Notes under the pieces: model-generated
Seen by the model: the letters and a program-made list of their open reading frames with translations, nothing else
What the model was told of the DNA's origin: nothing
Database searches by the model: none
Made by a program: the position numbers and the translations under genes
Shown: in pieces, positions 35,426-46,358 of the stretch
Layout of the letters: every line of letters starts with the position of its first letter
Position numbering within the stretch: position 1 is the stretch's first letter
Source of the DNA: Pseudopithomyces maydicus
Taxonomy: Eukaryota > Ascomycota > Dothideomycetes > Pleosporales > Didymosphaeriaceae
Reading direction: 5' to 3'
NCBI GenBank assembly: GCA_026873275.1
Contig: JANTUC010000014.1
Coordinates: forward strand, 930,001 to 994,000
DNA length: 64,000 nucleotides

Positions 35426-36637
35426 TGGCCGAGGAGATTGACAAAATCTGGTGATGGATTCGAGCTGGGTCGGGAAACGAAGGTGGATGTGTCAGTATTT
35501 CTGTAATAGTCGACCATACTGTGCTGTCACTTTCACTCTGGCGGATACTAATACTTTCAAGCAAATGAAGCAGGGTAATTAAGAGAATACTAAATAAATT
35601 ATCCTAGAGCCTATACAGCTTTCTTAGAGTCTTACATATAGCTCTGAGCCTTGACTATAGTATCGTGGTTTAACGTGGTCTCAATCGACGATAGGATAAC
35701 CAGGAAGTGTAACAGTAAAGGGGCGGATAATAGCTCTTTACTTGTAAGAAACGTGTAGAGTGGTAAATTATGGTTATAAAGGGGGTGAGGGGTATTTCAC
35801 GGATGATAAAGCGAGGGAAGCGGAGACTAATAAGAAAATAAGAGTAAGCGTAAGCGTAAGCGGAAAAGAAATTGTCGCGAGTCATAAGTATATGAACATA
35901 TAAACAGTGCGTAGGATGGACGTAGCTCAATGGGCGTTGTAAAGGGCAGCCCAGGAAAGCGCTATGGTTTTGTCGCTTCACTACGGAGGCCTCTTAGAAG
36001 GTGAATGGACAAACCTATTTCAAAACATTTATAAGCCTTTCAACTCATCTATTCTTGAGCTATCAATCTGAATCATTATGAGTAAATAGAGAACAGTGAT
36101 AATAAACGCAAACAAGAAAAAGCAATACAAGCGGCTAATGCTCCAGTTCAGATGTTGGCATATACACAAAAGCGTCCAACGCCGACCAAGACTTGGCGTA
36201 CAGCACAAATACCTATTGCGGAGACTTTCCACCATTGAATGCTTAACATACAAGATACCCAAATCCTACGATAGGCAAAAGCGTCGCAGTATAATGTCTA
36301 TGCGCACTTGGGGTCCGCATGTAAGCTGACCTATCACGAAGCGCCACCGCCCCACCCAATCTCCTTCAGTGAAATGTGACACCATCCTCAAGCGCTGAGG
36401 TACATCGCATACGGAGTCTCGGCGCAGTGAGCTGCATGTTCAAAGGAAGTGTGCAGATATCGCAGGGCATGTCCAGATCCTGTCATTTCCCGGGTGAAAA
36501 TGTATGTATGTATGTATATATATATATTCCCGTACAACACGGCATCAAACCTCCATCTCTCTCGCAAAACCATAACATACCCTCTTCTTACATAACACAC
36601 ACTCTTTCTCCTCATCTCCATTACCACGCCACCCAAG
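35426..36637. other. Intergenic, 1212 bp, AT-rich
   Basis: The interval contains a short (GTAAGC)3 run near 35844-35862 and a (TATG)n/(TA)n microsatellite at 36503-36529 that may serve as the TATA region of the next gene, about 110 bp before its start. No gene is supported. Confidence 0.4.
36503..36529. repeat. Microsatellite (ATGT)n followed by (TA)n
   Basis: Four copies of TATG/ATGT run into a TATATATATATA tract. It sits about 110 bp upstream of the secreted-protein start and could work as a TATA element. Confidence 0.6.
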
Positions 36638-37024
36638 ATGAAGTACACCATCTCCATCGCAGCAGCCATCCTCCTCGCGTCCTCCACCACGCTCGCGCTC
36701 CCATCAACTCCTCGTCATGACCTAGCCCTCCGCCAGGTACAAGACGGCTCTCCTGACACCGGCGACGAAGCCCCCGGCGGACAATCAGGCTCTTGGGAAG
36801 AACAATCTGGGGGTACGGATGTAGGACAAACGGAGCCGGAACCGGAGATTTCCGTCGAATACGAAGGGGGCGAAAACAGTGGGGGCGAGGGCGGAGGTGA
36901 GGGGCAAGGCGAAGGGGAAGGCGAGGGCGAGGGCGAGGGTGAGGGTGAATATGGTGGTAGTGGTGATGAGGCAGAGGTTAAGCAGAAAGGGGACTCTTTG
37001 TGGAGAAATTGGAAATGGTGGTGA
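36638..37024 (+). CDS. Small secreted protein with Gly/Glu repeat
   Basis: Single exon, 128 residues. The signal peptide is MKYTISIAAAILLASSTTLA, followed by a short basic stretch (STPRHDLALRQ), then an acidic Gly/Glu-rich region with a GE dipeptide repeat at about residues 89-104, and a Trp-rich end (SLWRNWKWW). There are no cysteines in the mature part. Size and secretion signal make it effector-like, but low complexity argues for a wall- or matrix-associated role. Function is unknown. The repeat DNA (GAGGGC and GAGGGT units near 36912-36946) could vary in copy number between strains. Confidence 0.8.
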   Translation: MKYTISIAAAILLASSTTLALPSTPRHDLALRQVQDGSPDTGDEAPGGQSGSWEEQSGGTDVGQTEPEPEISVEYEGGENSGGEGGGEGQGEGEGEGEGEGEGEYGGSGDEAEVKQKGDSLWRNWKWW

Positions 37025-37550
37025 AGGAGAGGTCGAGGCTGAGCAGATTGGAGGAGCTTGATTGGGTGTGGATGCCGATCCTTCGACGCAATTGCAGGGG
37101 GAGTAAGACATGTAGTCTATGGGGCGGTCAAGTTTCATTGGTCTGTTGTGAGTTATAATGTAAATGTGCGGACTGGGGCGGACTTGGGGTATGCGGGGTG
37201 GGTGCAGGGATTACTTTGGGGATGTATAAACAATGTTTTTTTTTTCATCGACGTGCGAAACGAAATGTATTTCTCTCCGACAAGGTCACACAGCATTAAG
37301 GTAGACTTTAAAAGTTGAGTCGAGATGTCATAACTGTTGACAAGGGTTCTGGTGAGCTCTACCAAAGTAACGCAATTATCTGACGGGTTCTTGCCACATT
37401 TCACGTTGCATTTCATTTGAAGTCTTCATTACTCATAAGACGAGCAGCTCATGCTCAGACTTCATTTCTCTTTCACAACGTAGCGAGTTCATGGCACTAT
37501 ATCTTGCCAATCCACTCTATCTACATATCTAGTCCATCGACCCCACGATC
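37025..37550. other. Intergenic, 526 bp, convergent
   Basis: The interval lies between the 3' ends of the secreted-protein gene and the transporter gene. It contains a run of ten T at about 37236-37245. No gene is supported. Confidence 0.4.
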
Positions 37551-39446
37551 TTACTCGTTCTCGCGTACATCAATGACGGTACTCTTGAACTTCCTAGCCG
37601 GAAGCCTTCGGTTGAACATGATATCCACCTCACGATAACTCCTATCCTTGAGCTCAGGCAGATAGAAGTACGCCAGCACATAGCACACCGCCGCAGTTCC
37701 ACCCCAGACGTAACCACATTTACCCGCCATGTTACCACCCGTAGGGTTCAGCATGTACGAAGCCAAGAAAATCATAGGGATTTCCGCAACGTAGTACGCG
37801 CCACGACCGACACCAGTGGACAGTGCACGGAGACGCACCGACGAGGTTTCGGCGATGATGGTGTACGAGATGGGACCGAGACTTCCGGCGTACACGAAGG
37901 AGATGATGACACCGAGACACGCTTGGGCGTAGTTGGTGGAGCTGTTTTGCGGGATCGAAGCGCAGATGCCGAGGAGAACGAGGAAGGTAAAGTTCACGGC
38001 TGTGCCCCAGAGGTAAACGGTGCGGCGGCCAAACCAGGTGGCGAGGAACCAGGAGCCGATGTTGGCGACGAGGCCGAGGCAGGAGTTGATGAGGTTGAGC
38101 TGGAAGGAGAAGTCTGTAGACATTCCTGCTTCTATTGGGGGGTTTAGCTGTTTTTCAAGGAAGCTTTGTGCTAAATTAAATAAACTTACGCTCGAAGAAG
38201 AAGGTGGCTTGATTGGCAATCAAGTTACCAGCAAAATTCTGAGACGCATAGATCAAGCAGGTGATGACAGTTCGCCTGAGGTCGGTGCCCTTGAAAAGAT
38301 CGAGGAGGGTAGGGTTTCCGCCTTTGATAGCCTCGATTTCGACAGTGCGCTCCATCATAGCAAGAGTGTCGTGAGCCTTGGTCTTGGTTTTTGCGCCGAG
38401 GCGTTCAATGGAGCGGAGAGCCTCGTCCTTGCGACCGCGACGAATGAGCCACCATGGGGACTCAGGCATAAAGAAGATGAGAATCAGGATGGGCGTCTAG
38501 TTACATTAGTGGAGGTAAGAGGATACGGCGGGGGTGTTGCTTACAGGGAAAACCCACTGAAGGGCAAGAGGGATACGCCATGCCCACTGGTCGTCGCGCT
38601 TGTTGTAAACCCATGTCACAGCTACGTTCGGGTTAGAAGTGAAATACGTAGCCACTAAGGATAGGCATACCGGCAACAATGATACCGCCAATGGACCACG
38701 ACATCTGAAGTGTAGCCGTGCAAGCACCACGGAGAACGATAGGTACAATCTCGGAGGCATACGCAGGAGAGTTGGCGATGAAAAGACCCCACGGAATGCC
38801 CTCAAGCAACTGACCAACAGTGAGGATGGCAAGCGAGTTGGCCTGGATACATCCGTTAGTCTGAGCATTTAACGAAAGGCGAAATGACTTACAAAGAAGG
38901 AGACGAAAATAGTGGCGTTCATCAACATCAAGCCCAGGATGGTGGTCCAGCGGTAGCCAAGACGGTTGGTGATGGGCCCGGCCAAGAACACACCGAGGAA
39001 AGCACCACACTGTCCAGACTGGAACAATGCTGACTGCCACTTGGTCTCGATGGTCTTCTTGCCGTCGTGCAGTACACCGTAGTGCTCCTTGAAGGCGTTT
39101 TGCGCGACGAAGTTTCCGTTGAGAAACATGTCGAAAGACTCCATGACCTGGATGTTGTCAGCACCGTACGTAAACACGGCATTGCAGCCCAATCGATGGA
39201 GATGAGACAACGTACAATAGTGAAGCACATGAGGAAGGCCCAAAAGCAAGCCATAGGGTGTGACTTGACGGCCTGCCAGGCGGTAATCTCGTGCTCTGCA
39301 TTCTCGGCGGCAAACGCGTTCTGCATCAGATCGCCATCGTCCAGCAGCTCTGAATGCAGAGCATTCTTCTCATGGTTCGCGGCATACTCGACCTTGGCGT
39401 TGTCCTCGACCGCCGGGTTGACCTTCTCGTCGAGTCCGCCCGCCAT
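37551..39446 (-). CDS. MFS sugar transporter, alpha-glucoside permease type
   Basis: Proton-coupled sugar importer of the plasma membrane. Six exons: 39216-39446, 38893-39147, 38671-38842, 38545-38621, 38190-38496, 37551-38125; 538 residues, the usual length for the family. A soluble acidic N terminus precedes twelve predicted membrane segments. Family marks are GYRWTTILGL after helix 2, the PESPWWLIRRGRKDEA motif after helix 6, and the second-half segment GPISYTIIAETSSVRLRA, typical of maltose/alpha-glucoside permeases. Substrate assignment is by family resemblance only. The gene is intact. Confidence 0.92.
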
Positions 39447-41158
39447 CTTGGTAGTAATTCAGGTCCAGGAAAGTCAATTGGCAAGCAGAGACAGCTGTCA
39501 CCTCGATCACGCGACAGCTCCAGACCAAGGGGCACCGTCTCTCTTTATGTTTTTCAGGACGTTGGGGTTATGGTCCCCAGTGCCTGGTCAATCACACTCG
39601 GTTAGCAACGGCGCTAGACGATTTAGGCAGCGACGCCGGGCGGCGCACGCCCATGGGGACCCCGCAGCTAAAACACTGAGCCCGCTGCGTGGTGACTGGT
39701 GGAAAACCCGGGGGATTGATCCTTCCGCCACGTCTTCCAAGGAGTGCAACTGGAGCAAAGCAAGGCAGGCCGGGGTATTTCCTAAACTGAAGCACCGCAG
39801 GAGCCTGGTCACCATGCCTCGACATGTCAGGAGTTGGGCCCGGTTGTGCTTGTTCGACACACTTGATTGTGTGGCGACATGATGGCTTGCCTTATTTACA
39901 GTAGTTCTCGTGACCTGGAGTGACTCCAGCTCTTTTGACGTTACATGGTGAGCGGCCATGGCGCCGTCGTCCTGCCACACAGTAGATCGAAGTCTGCTAA
40001 TCTATTTCTGACCCTCGTTCCATCGGCATTCACCATAAGTGGGTCGCCCACTGCTGCCGATGCTCGTCGACCCAGAGCCTTGGAAGGACAACGCATGCGC
40101 GTGGTACCAAAGGATGCAAGGTCTGGAGGGTAGTCGATGCACACCATAGGTAGTGCGCTCAAAGATCTGCCGTAGGAGATCCTGGTTGGTGGTTGTATGC
40201 GTTAGTTACCCAAACATGCAAGAGTCGTGAATCTATGCCTAGCAGGTCATCTGCAATGTCTGTAACACCAGATCAGGGGCCTTCTTCACTGTGTTACCCT
40301 ACGTAAACACATCAAGCTTTGTGGGCAGGCGGCATGGCGCCACATCCATCGGGTGGCTCCGTGGGCTGACCACGGAAATGCTGGCTTGTTGACCGTGAAA
40401 GCTGTCTCCTCCCACTAACTTGGTTTGGCATGTAGTACATCAGCGCCAATGCCCTTCTAATGCAGAACGAGACAAAGGCTGTGGGGGCAGATGGGTAACG
40501 ACAATATCCGATGGACATGTTGACTATAGAGCCCGGAGTAAGGCCATTGCTGGATGGTGACTAGGCTCTTGTCGGTGGGGAACTGCTCAACGATTGGTTC
40601 ATAGTGCAACAAAGAAACCTAGATATATGTATACTCTCTCGGTCATCCATCGTAGCAGACATCCTCCTAAGCTATCAAACCTCAGCCAATTCAGAGAAAA
40701 CAAAACATATGTCTCGGTATGCGCAAGCTATAATCCATCAGTTCAGACCATGCACCTTCTCATGACAAGCGAGACGAACTATTGCAAGCCACCGTGTAAT
40801 TGCCTCGGCTAGTACATACGAATTCGAATCCTCACCAAGCCACGTGAACGCCGTTCCCGCGTGGCCGTTGGAAGCTTACCCTGGCTGGGACCCAGAAATC
40901 GACAGGGATCGGGCAGTCTAAGCCTATCAAGAATCGCCTTATGTGATTTCTGCCAACCTGCCAAGTGAACGTTTGCCTCACATGATGCTGTATCCATGAG
41001 TTGTTGACAGAAACAACACGCCAGATTCAGAGAATATATGCCCATCGAATTGAACAGGCAAGTGGTGAGCAACAAAGATTGTATCAGGACCTGAACTTTG
41101 CACGGATGATATTGTACATTCTACAAGTATTTTTACACAAAACTTCTGTACAACTATC
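39447..41158. other. Intergenic, 1712 bp
   Basis: The interval holds the transporter promoter and the MSS51 3' end. A CACGTG core lies at 40841-40846. Several ORFs of 70-130 codons occur but none shows recognisable or consistent coding character. No gene is supported. Confidence 0.4.
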
Positions 41159-42740
41159 TTACTCGGTGCGCTCGCTGTGCACCTCCTCTTCCTTCTCCTT
41201 CTTGGTCGCCTCGTACCGCTTTCCTCTGAATGCGTACAGACCCCAGTTGCTGCAAGTCGCATCATGCGGGTCCATGTCGTTCAAATCCCACCTCAAGCTT
41301 CGGAAAATGTTCTCTCCGGGTTCCAGCAGCATATCCATCTCATTTCCATATCGGGTGTTGAGGAGCTCGACGTCCTGGACCATGTCATCTGGCGAGTAAC
41401 CCGTCGCGATGATGGGGCACTTTGTCTCCAATAGCAATGGCAATGTCTCCTCCCACTCGTGCATGCTCGCCGGGTTGCCGAACCCAGGATGGAAGCATAC
41501 GAAGACATCGAAGTAAGGGTCGTAAGGGTAGAAGTAGCCAGTCTTGTGCATGTTGTGGTAGTATTCGACGAAGGTGCTAATCTTCATGGCGTTGGAGATA
41601 CGGTCCTCCACCACGGCGCCAAAGGGGTTCATAGGCGTGCGTTCGGGGAGCGGGAACTCCTTCTCGCGATTTGCCATGCTCTCGGGTCCGATGAAGTGTA
41701 GCGAGAACTGGACGCGGTGGAAAAGGTAGGCAAGTTGCATCCAGGTATCGCGTGGGAGGGAGGATTCAGCGCGAGCACCAAGAACGAAAATGCGGACAGA
41801 GGGCGGCGCAAGACGGGCATTCTTCCAGGAGTCGCCTCCACCGCTCCGGGGCGGGTGAAGAGAGTGGCGCAAAGCTGCACATATTAGTTTATGAGCATGA
41901 AATGATTGTTGAACACATACCTCCGAAACTCTTCAAGCCCTCGGGCGTCATGCGCTTGCCTCGGAGGGTGTAGGGACTCAGCTCATTGATAACGCTGGCA
42001 ATGGTCATCGGATAAGAGAGCAGCTTGGTCGCCTGACGCATCTCTCGGTCCTTATTAAGTGCGTCAAAGTCCCGAGTATACAGATATGTATCCCAGCTCG
42101 TCATGTTCGTCAGGATCTCCTCAATCTGCGGCTCCGCAAATTGGAACTCCTTGAAGAAGCGACCACTCCGCAGGTCGTGGTCATCCTCATTGGACTGGCG
42201 CAAGATGTCGCAAACCTCCAAATGTGCCTCATAGTCGTCCGCCCAGTGTTCCTCGCAGCAGTAGACCGGAATGCCGCAGTCGGGGCACTCAAAGTCTACG
42301 TGGGCGGGCGGCGTGCCACTCTCTGAATCCTTGCGGGCCTCGAGGTCGTTGGGATTGTTTGGAGTCCTGGTAGGCTTGTGGTCGGGGTGCGGGCAATAGG
42401 CATGCTGCCGCATAAACGCCGCGCGCTTTCGGATTTCTGGGATGGGCGAATGCGTGAACGAGTGGAAGAGATTGTCCTCGGTCAGGACAAGCTTCCGCCT
42501 GTGGCCCTCAGGATCGATGTATTCATAGGGCTCGAATGCGCCTTGGAACTCGCGCTTTGCAGTGGTTGTAATGGTCCGCTTCGGCAGGGAAAGCTTTGGT
42601 TGCGCGGGAGCTTTGCAGGTGGAGTGATTTCGCTGCGAGAAAGTTTGAGGGGCAATCCGCAACGCGGGCGAGGGTCGCAATTGCGGCCTGGAGCCTTTTA
42701 TAAGCGAAAGGCACCGGTTGCAGGTGTACGAGGGCCGCAT
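41159..42740 (-). CDS. MSS51: Mss51-like mitochondrial MYND zinc-finger protein
   Basis: In yeast Mss51 activates translation of COX1 mRNA in mitochondria and senses cytochrome oxidase assembly. Two exons, 41921-42740 and 41159-41874, give 511 residues if the Met at 42740 is used; the frame allows a start nine codons earlier. The basic N terminus (MRPSYTCNRCLSLIKGSRPQ) fits a mitochondrial presequence. The segment HSPIPEIRKRAAFMRQHAYC is typical of the family, followed by the MYND zinc finger (CPDCGIPVYCCEEHWADDYEAHLEVC region). The C-terminal half has the conserved PDPYFDV-like and CPIIATGYSPDDM segments. It is intact. Confidence 0.9.
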
Positions 42741-43585
42741 GATGAGCAATTGGGCCGCTGACCACACTGACGGTCGACGCGAAGCTCCCGCATGGAATCA
42801 TCGTTCACAGCGCGCCAAGCCGCTAGGCGCGGAAAAACATCCGGAATGCATTCACTCAGTGCCACTCTACGCCTGCGACATACCGGTAAATCCTTAGCAA
42901 CAACACCAGCATGCAATGGCCAGGCACATCCGTGTTAGCCTAGTTTGCCTACAAACGCACTTTTTGGAGGCGTTGGTTGAAACCGTCTCATTGCGGACTA
43001 CCGAGCACTTCCTTGTTAACACGAATGGGATTTGGGATGGGCACTGCGGCGTATTGCTTTTGCCTCTCGTATACTCAAGAGCAACCAATTACTGCGAAGA
43101 TGGGCGTTTTTCCTGCCCCATTAGATGCCCCTGCGCTTCAGCTCGCCCCATTCGTTCCGCATTTAGCAAGTGAACTTGCGAGAAGTTCAGCCTTGTCGTC
43201 CGCGCTCTCAGCTTTTTAGCATTATCTAGTCCAACGGATGAGCTCCTGTTCACCGAAAATGAAGTGATGTAATATTCTGCCTTTGTCTCAGTTTGATAGC
43301 AAATTGGACTACACCGGTGGGCACCCGTTGCTGGTAGTACTTGAATGCGCAAAGTCCATTCGCTACACGAGGCTATGGATTTGCCGTTCTGACCCCCAAT
43401 CGCGGGATAATACCCTTGTGGTAAATATGCATTGTAATCTGGCTACCCCCAGAAAGGACTGACCGAGGCCCTGTGCGCTCCGCACTTTTACATGATAAGC
43501 TCTTTGTCCTACTCCTCGCCGGTGCTTGCATCGTCTTGTCCCCACTCGAATCCGTTTGTGTTTTCACTAGACTAGAATACCCAAG
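42741..43585. other. Intergenic, 845 bp
   Basis: The divergent interval between MSS51 and the 43586 gene should hold both promoters. No ORF is convincing. Confidence 0.4.
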
Positions 43586-44538
43586 ATGCATTCGATCGTA
43601 CTGTCTTTCGTTACCGCTTGCTTCTTTATAATTTTTGCAGCAGCCTCAGGCCCAACAACATTATACATCGACTCAGTGCCCGAATATGATTTACTCGCGT
43701 CTTGCGCAGAGCACCAAGTCTCATTGGTAGTCCGAAGCATGGCAGTAAGTTCTGGACAACACAGACGCACGTGATTCTCTAGGGGAACTCGCGGCTCTCC
43801 TGAGTTGACCATACATACTGACTTTCGCCAAGTTTGGCTGCGGCGACGGCTCTCAAACCACTTCATATGCTTGTTTTTGCTATAAGTCTTCGGCATACTA
43901 CAGCCGAATGATAAGCACCAGAGTGACTTCTGCTTGCTCGAAAACTGCTGGGCAAGATAGTAGCGCAGTGGAGGTTTTAGCAAGTATTGCACATTAGGAG
44001 ACATAGAAAAAGCAACAACAACTAGTACGATCTACCCTGCGATTAAGTTATCAGCAACTCACCGATATCAGCAGATTCGGATTCTTCGGAACCAACAACC
44101 TCCACTACCTCGATGCAAAGTGCAGCCTCTCCAGCGTCAACCCCTGCCTCCGCCACCGCTTCACCGACAGGGAGTTCCGCGCCCCCACCTACCCCGCCAG
44201 CAAAGAAGACGAATACCGCTGCTATTGCTGCAGGTGTCACAGTCCCTGTGGTACTTATTGCTCTAAGCCTGGTGAGCTTGTTCGTACACCTTCATCGAAA
44301 ACAGAGGTCGAAACAAAGGTCAGCTATTAGCGAATTGCCCACAGCCGCTCAGGCAAATGAGGCTCCAGCGGCACCATTAGCTCATGAGAAGTATTCTTCC
44401 ATGCATGCCTACGAAAAGGATACCGATCGCCTGCACGAGATGGATTCAGGTGAACAGCGAGGGGAGTTGGCGGGATCAACATCCGAAGACAGAGATAGAA
44501 AGATTGAACAGCTAGTAGCGAACAGTGGAAAGACATAG
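43586..44538 (+). CDS. Cysteine-rich single-pass membrane protein
   Basis: Probable three-exon gene: 43586-43744, 43833-43983 and about 44072-44538; the last intron is uncertain (donor GTATTG is weak), but the model keeps one frame for 258 residues. A signal peptide (SIVLSFVTACFFIIFAAASG) leads into an ectodomain with spaced cysteines (LLASCAEHQ, FGCGDGSQTTSYACFCY, SACSKTAGQ), a Ser/Thr/Pro-rich stalk, one membrane helix (VTVPVVLIALSLVSLFVHL) and a basic-then-polar cytosolic tail. This architecture is common for fungal surface proteins of unknown role. The pattern usually ends with a Tyr-Cys pair; here that end falls out of frame at about 43984, so another missing base is possible. Confidence 0.7.
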
Positions 44539-45267
44539 TTTGGTAACACTTCCGGTCCCGCCTACTGGCTTGCTGATGATACGAATGCACTCGACATACC
44601 GTTAATTGAGCCTAGCAACCTCGCTGTACAGATAGACCATACCTGGATATAATAAAAGTTTGACATTGATCCAATCAGCCTAGGCCTCGGAGTTGTGTGC
44701 TTAACAGTATTGCTTATATGAAATACAATCAGTGTCAGTCGAAGGCTGGGACGAGAAAGAAATCTCTACAACAACTTACAATTATGTACCCCCATCCTTT
44801 CCACCCCCACCTTTGCCGCATATCCCACGTAAAGCCAACATCACCACATAATGAGCAGCATACGATCCGTGGCATCTGACCACTGGCTTATTATCCCAAC
44901 ACTTCATGACTCCTATGCTCACCCCAACACACATGTAACTGCCTGCGCATGTGACTTCATGTCCAGTCGTATACGGCGTCTACCCGCGCTTTGCCCCGCA
45001 CTAACAAACGTGGCGAGAGTTCCAACCTCTCAACAACAAGACGAGCAGGACTACATCCCGCGCTACTTTCCTAATTGCGGAGATGGCCACTTTTAGGTCA
45101 TCCTTCGACGCGACAATGCTTGATTATAGGGCGCGGTTCGTTTACCGAGAAGTTACCGACTTCAAAATATAGTCACGACAACTACCCACGCAACGCATTA
45201 AAACTGATACAATTATTCTTGCAATTCCATCCCTTTGATTGAAGCATATTCTTCAACACGCGCAACA
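44539..45267. other. Intergenic, 729 bp
   Basis: The interval lies upstream of the aldolase-like gene. It is CA-rich on the plus strand near 44790-44960. No gene is supported. Confidence 0.35.
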
Positions 45268-46358
45268 ATGGCACCCTCCGCAACTACCCATGAGATCGTC
45301 CCCTTCCCCTCCAAGCAACCCATCCCCAAATCCAAAGACGACCCCACAAAAGAGCAAACCGCCCTCCAAGCCATCTCCCAAGGCGTATGCCTCCCCGGCA
45401 TCCCCCTATTCTCCAGCTACGACAAGCACCGCGCATGGATCCTATCTCACATGGCCGGAGCATTCCGCGTCTTCGCACGAAAGGGCTACACAGAAGGTAT
45501 GTCGGGCCACATCAGTGTGCGCGACCCGGAGCACCCGCACACCTTCTGGACGAACCCGCTTGGGAGGCACTTTGGGCTTCTGAAGGCGAGTGACATGGTG
45601 CTGGTGGATTATGAGGGGAAGGTGGTTGGGGGAATCAGAGTAGGCCGGCAAATGCGGCGGGGTTTTTGATTCATAGTGCGGTGCATAAGGCGAGGCCGGA
45701 TGTACATGCTGCGTGGTGAGTGGGAAGATTGAGAAGAGAGTGTACAATGCATCTATAAAGAGCATCTCTTGGCTTATTTCAAGGCTTCGATAAAGTTGCC
45801 TGAAGAACTAGGATTTGTACTGACGCTTCGTTTAATAGTCACTGTCACGGCATAGCAGGCAAGGCCTGGAGTGCCTTCGGCCGTCCCCTCGAAATGATCA
45901 ACCAAGACGTAACCTACTTCTATGGCGACGCGCAAGCTGTCTACCAGGACTTTGGCGGCGTGGTACTCTCCGAAGCGGAAGGCAAAAAGCTCGCTGCCGC
46001 CCTCGGGCCCAAGGGAAAGGGGTTGATACTGCGGAACCATGGCCTGTTGGTAAGTCGCTCACAGTTCACTCCGTTTATCCGAGATAGAGAAGAAAAGCAT
46101 ACTGATTTTTCGATTTGCTAGACCGTGGGAGGTACCGTCGACGAAGCAGCGTATCTTTACACGCTCATGGAGAAGAGCTGCGAGGTTCAGCTCAAGGTCG
46201 AAGCTGCAGCTGCGAATGGAATACCTAAGATCATTGTAGATGACGAAGCCGCGGCGTATACTTTCAAGATGGCCAGTGATCCAGAGGCATTGTATTGGGA
46301 GTTTCAGCCGGATCTTGAGTATGAATATGAGGTGAGTGGTGGGGTTTTTGAGAATTAG
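45268..46358 (+). CDS. Class II aldolase/adducin family protein, one apparent frameshift
   Basis: Three exons, 45268-45715, 45839-46049 and 46122-46358. The fold of zinc-dependent class II aldolases is recognisable: GMSGHISVRDP in the substrate loop, the zinc-binding HxHG in HCHGIAGKAW (formed across the first intron), and RNHGLL with the third histidine. The frame breaks at five G (45628-45632); adding one base makes 897 nt, 298 residues, matching the family. Members include fuculose-phosphate aldolases and many fungal proteins of unknown substrate. No signal peptide is seen, so it is cytosolic. I take it as functional. Confidence 0.9.

Noticed and set aside
35925..35995. tRNA-like stretch with GTAGCTCAATGGG
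   Set aside because: It resembles a D-arm, but no matching T-arm box (GGTTCGANTCC) or acceptor stem follows.
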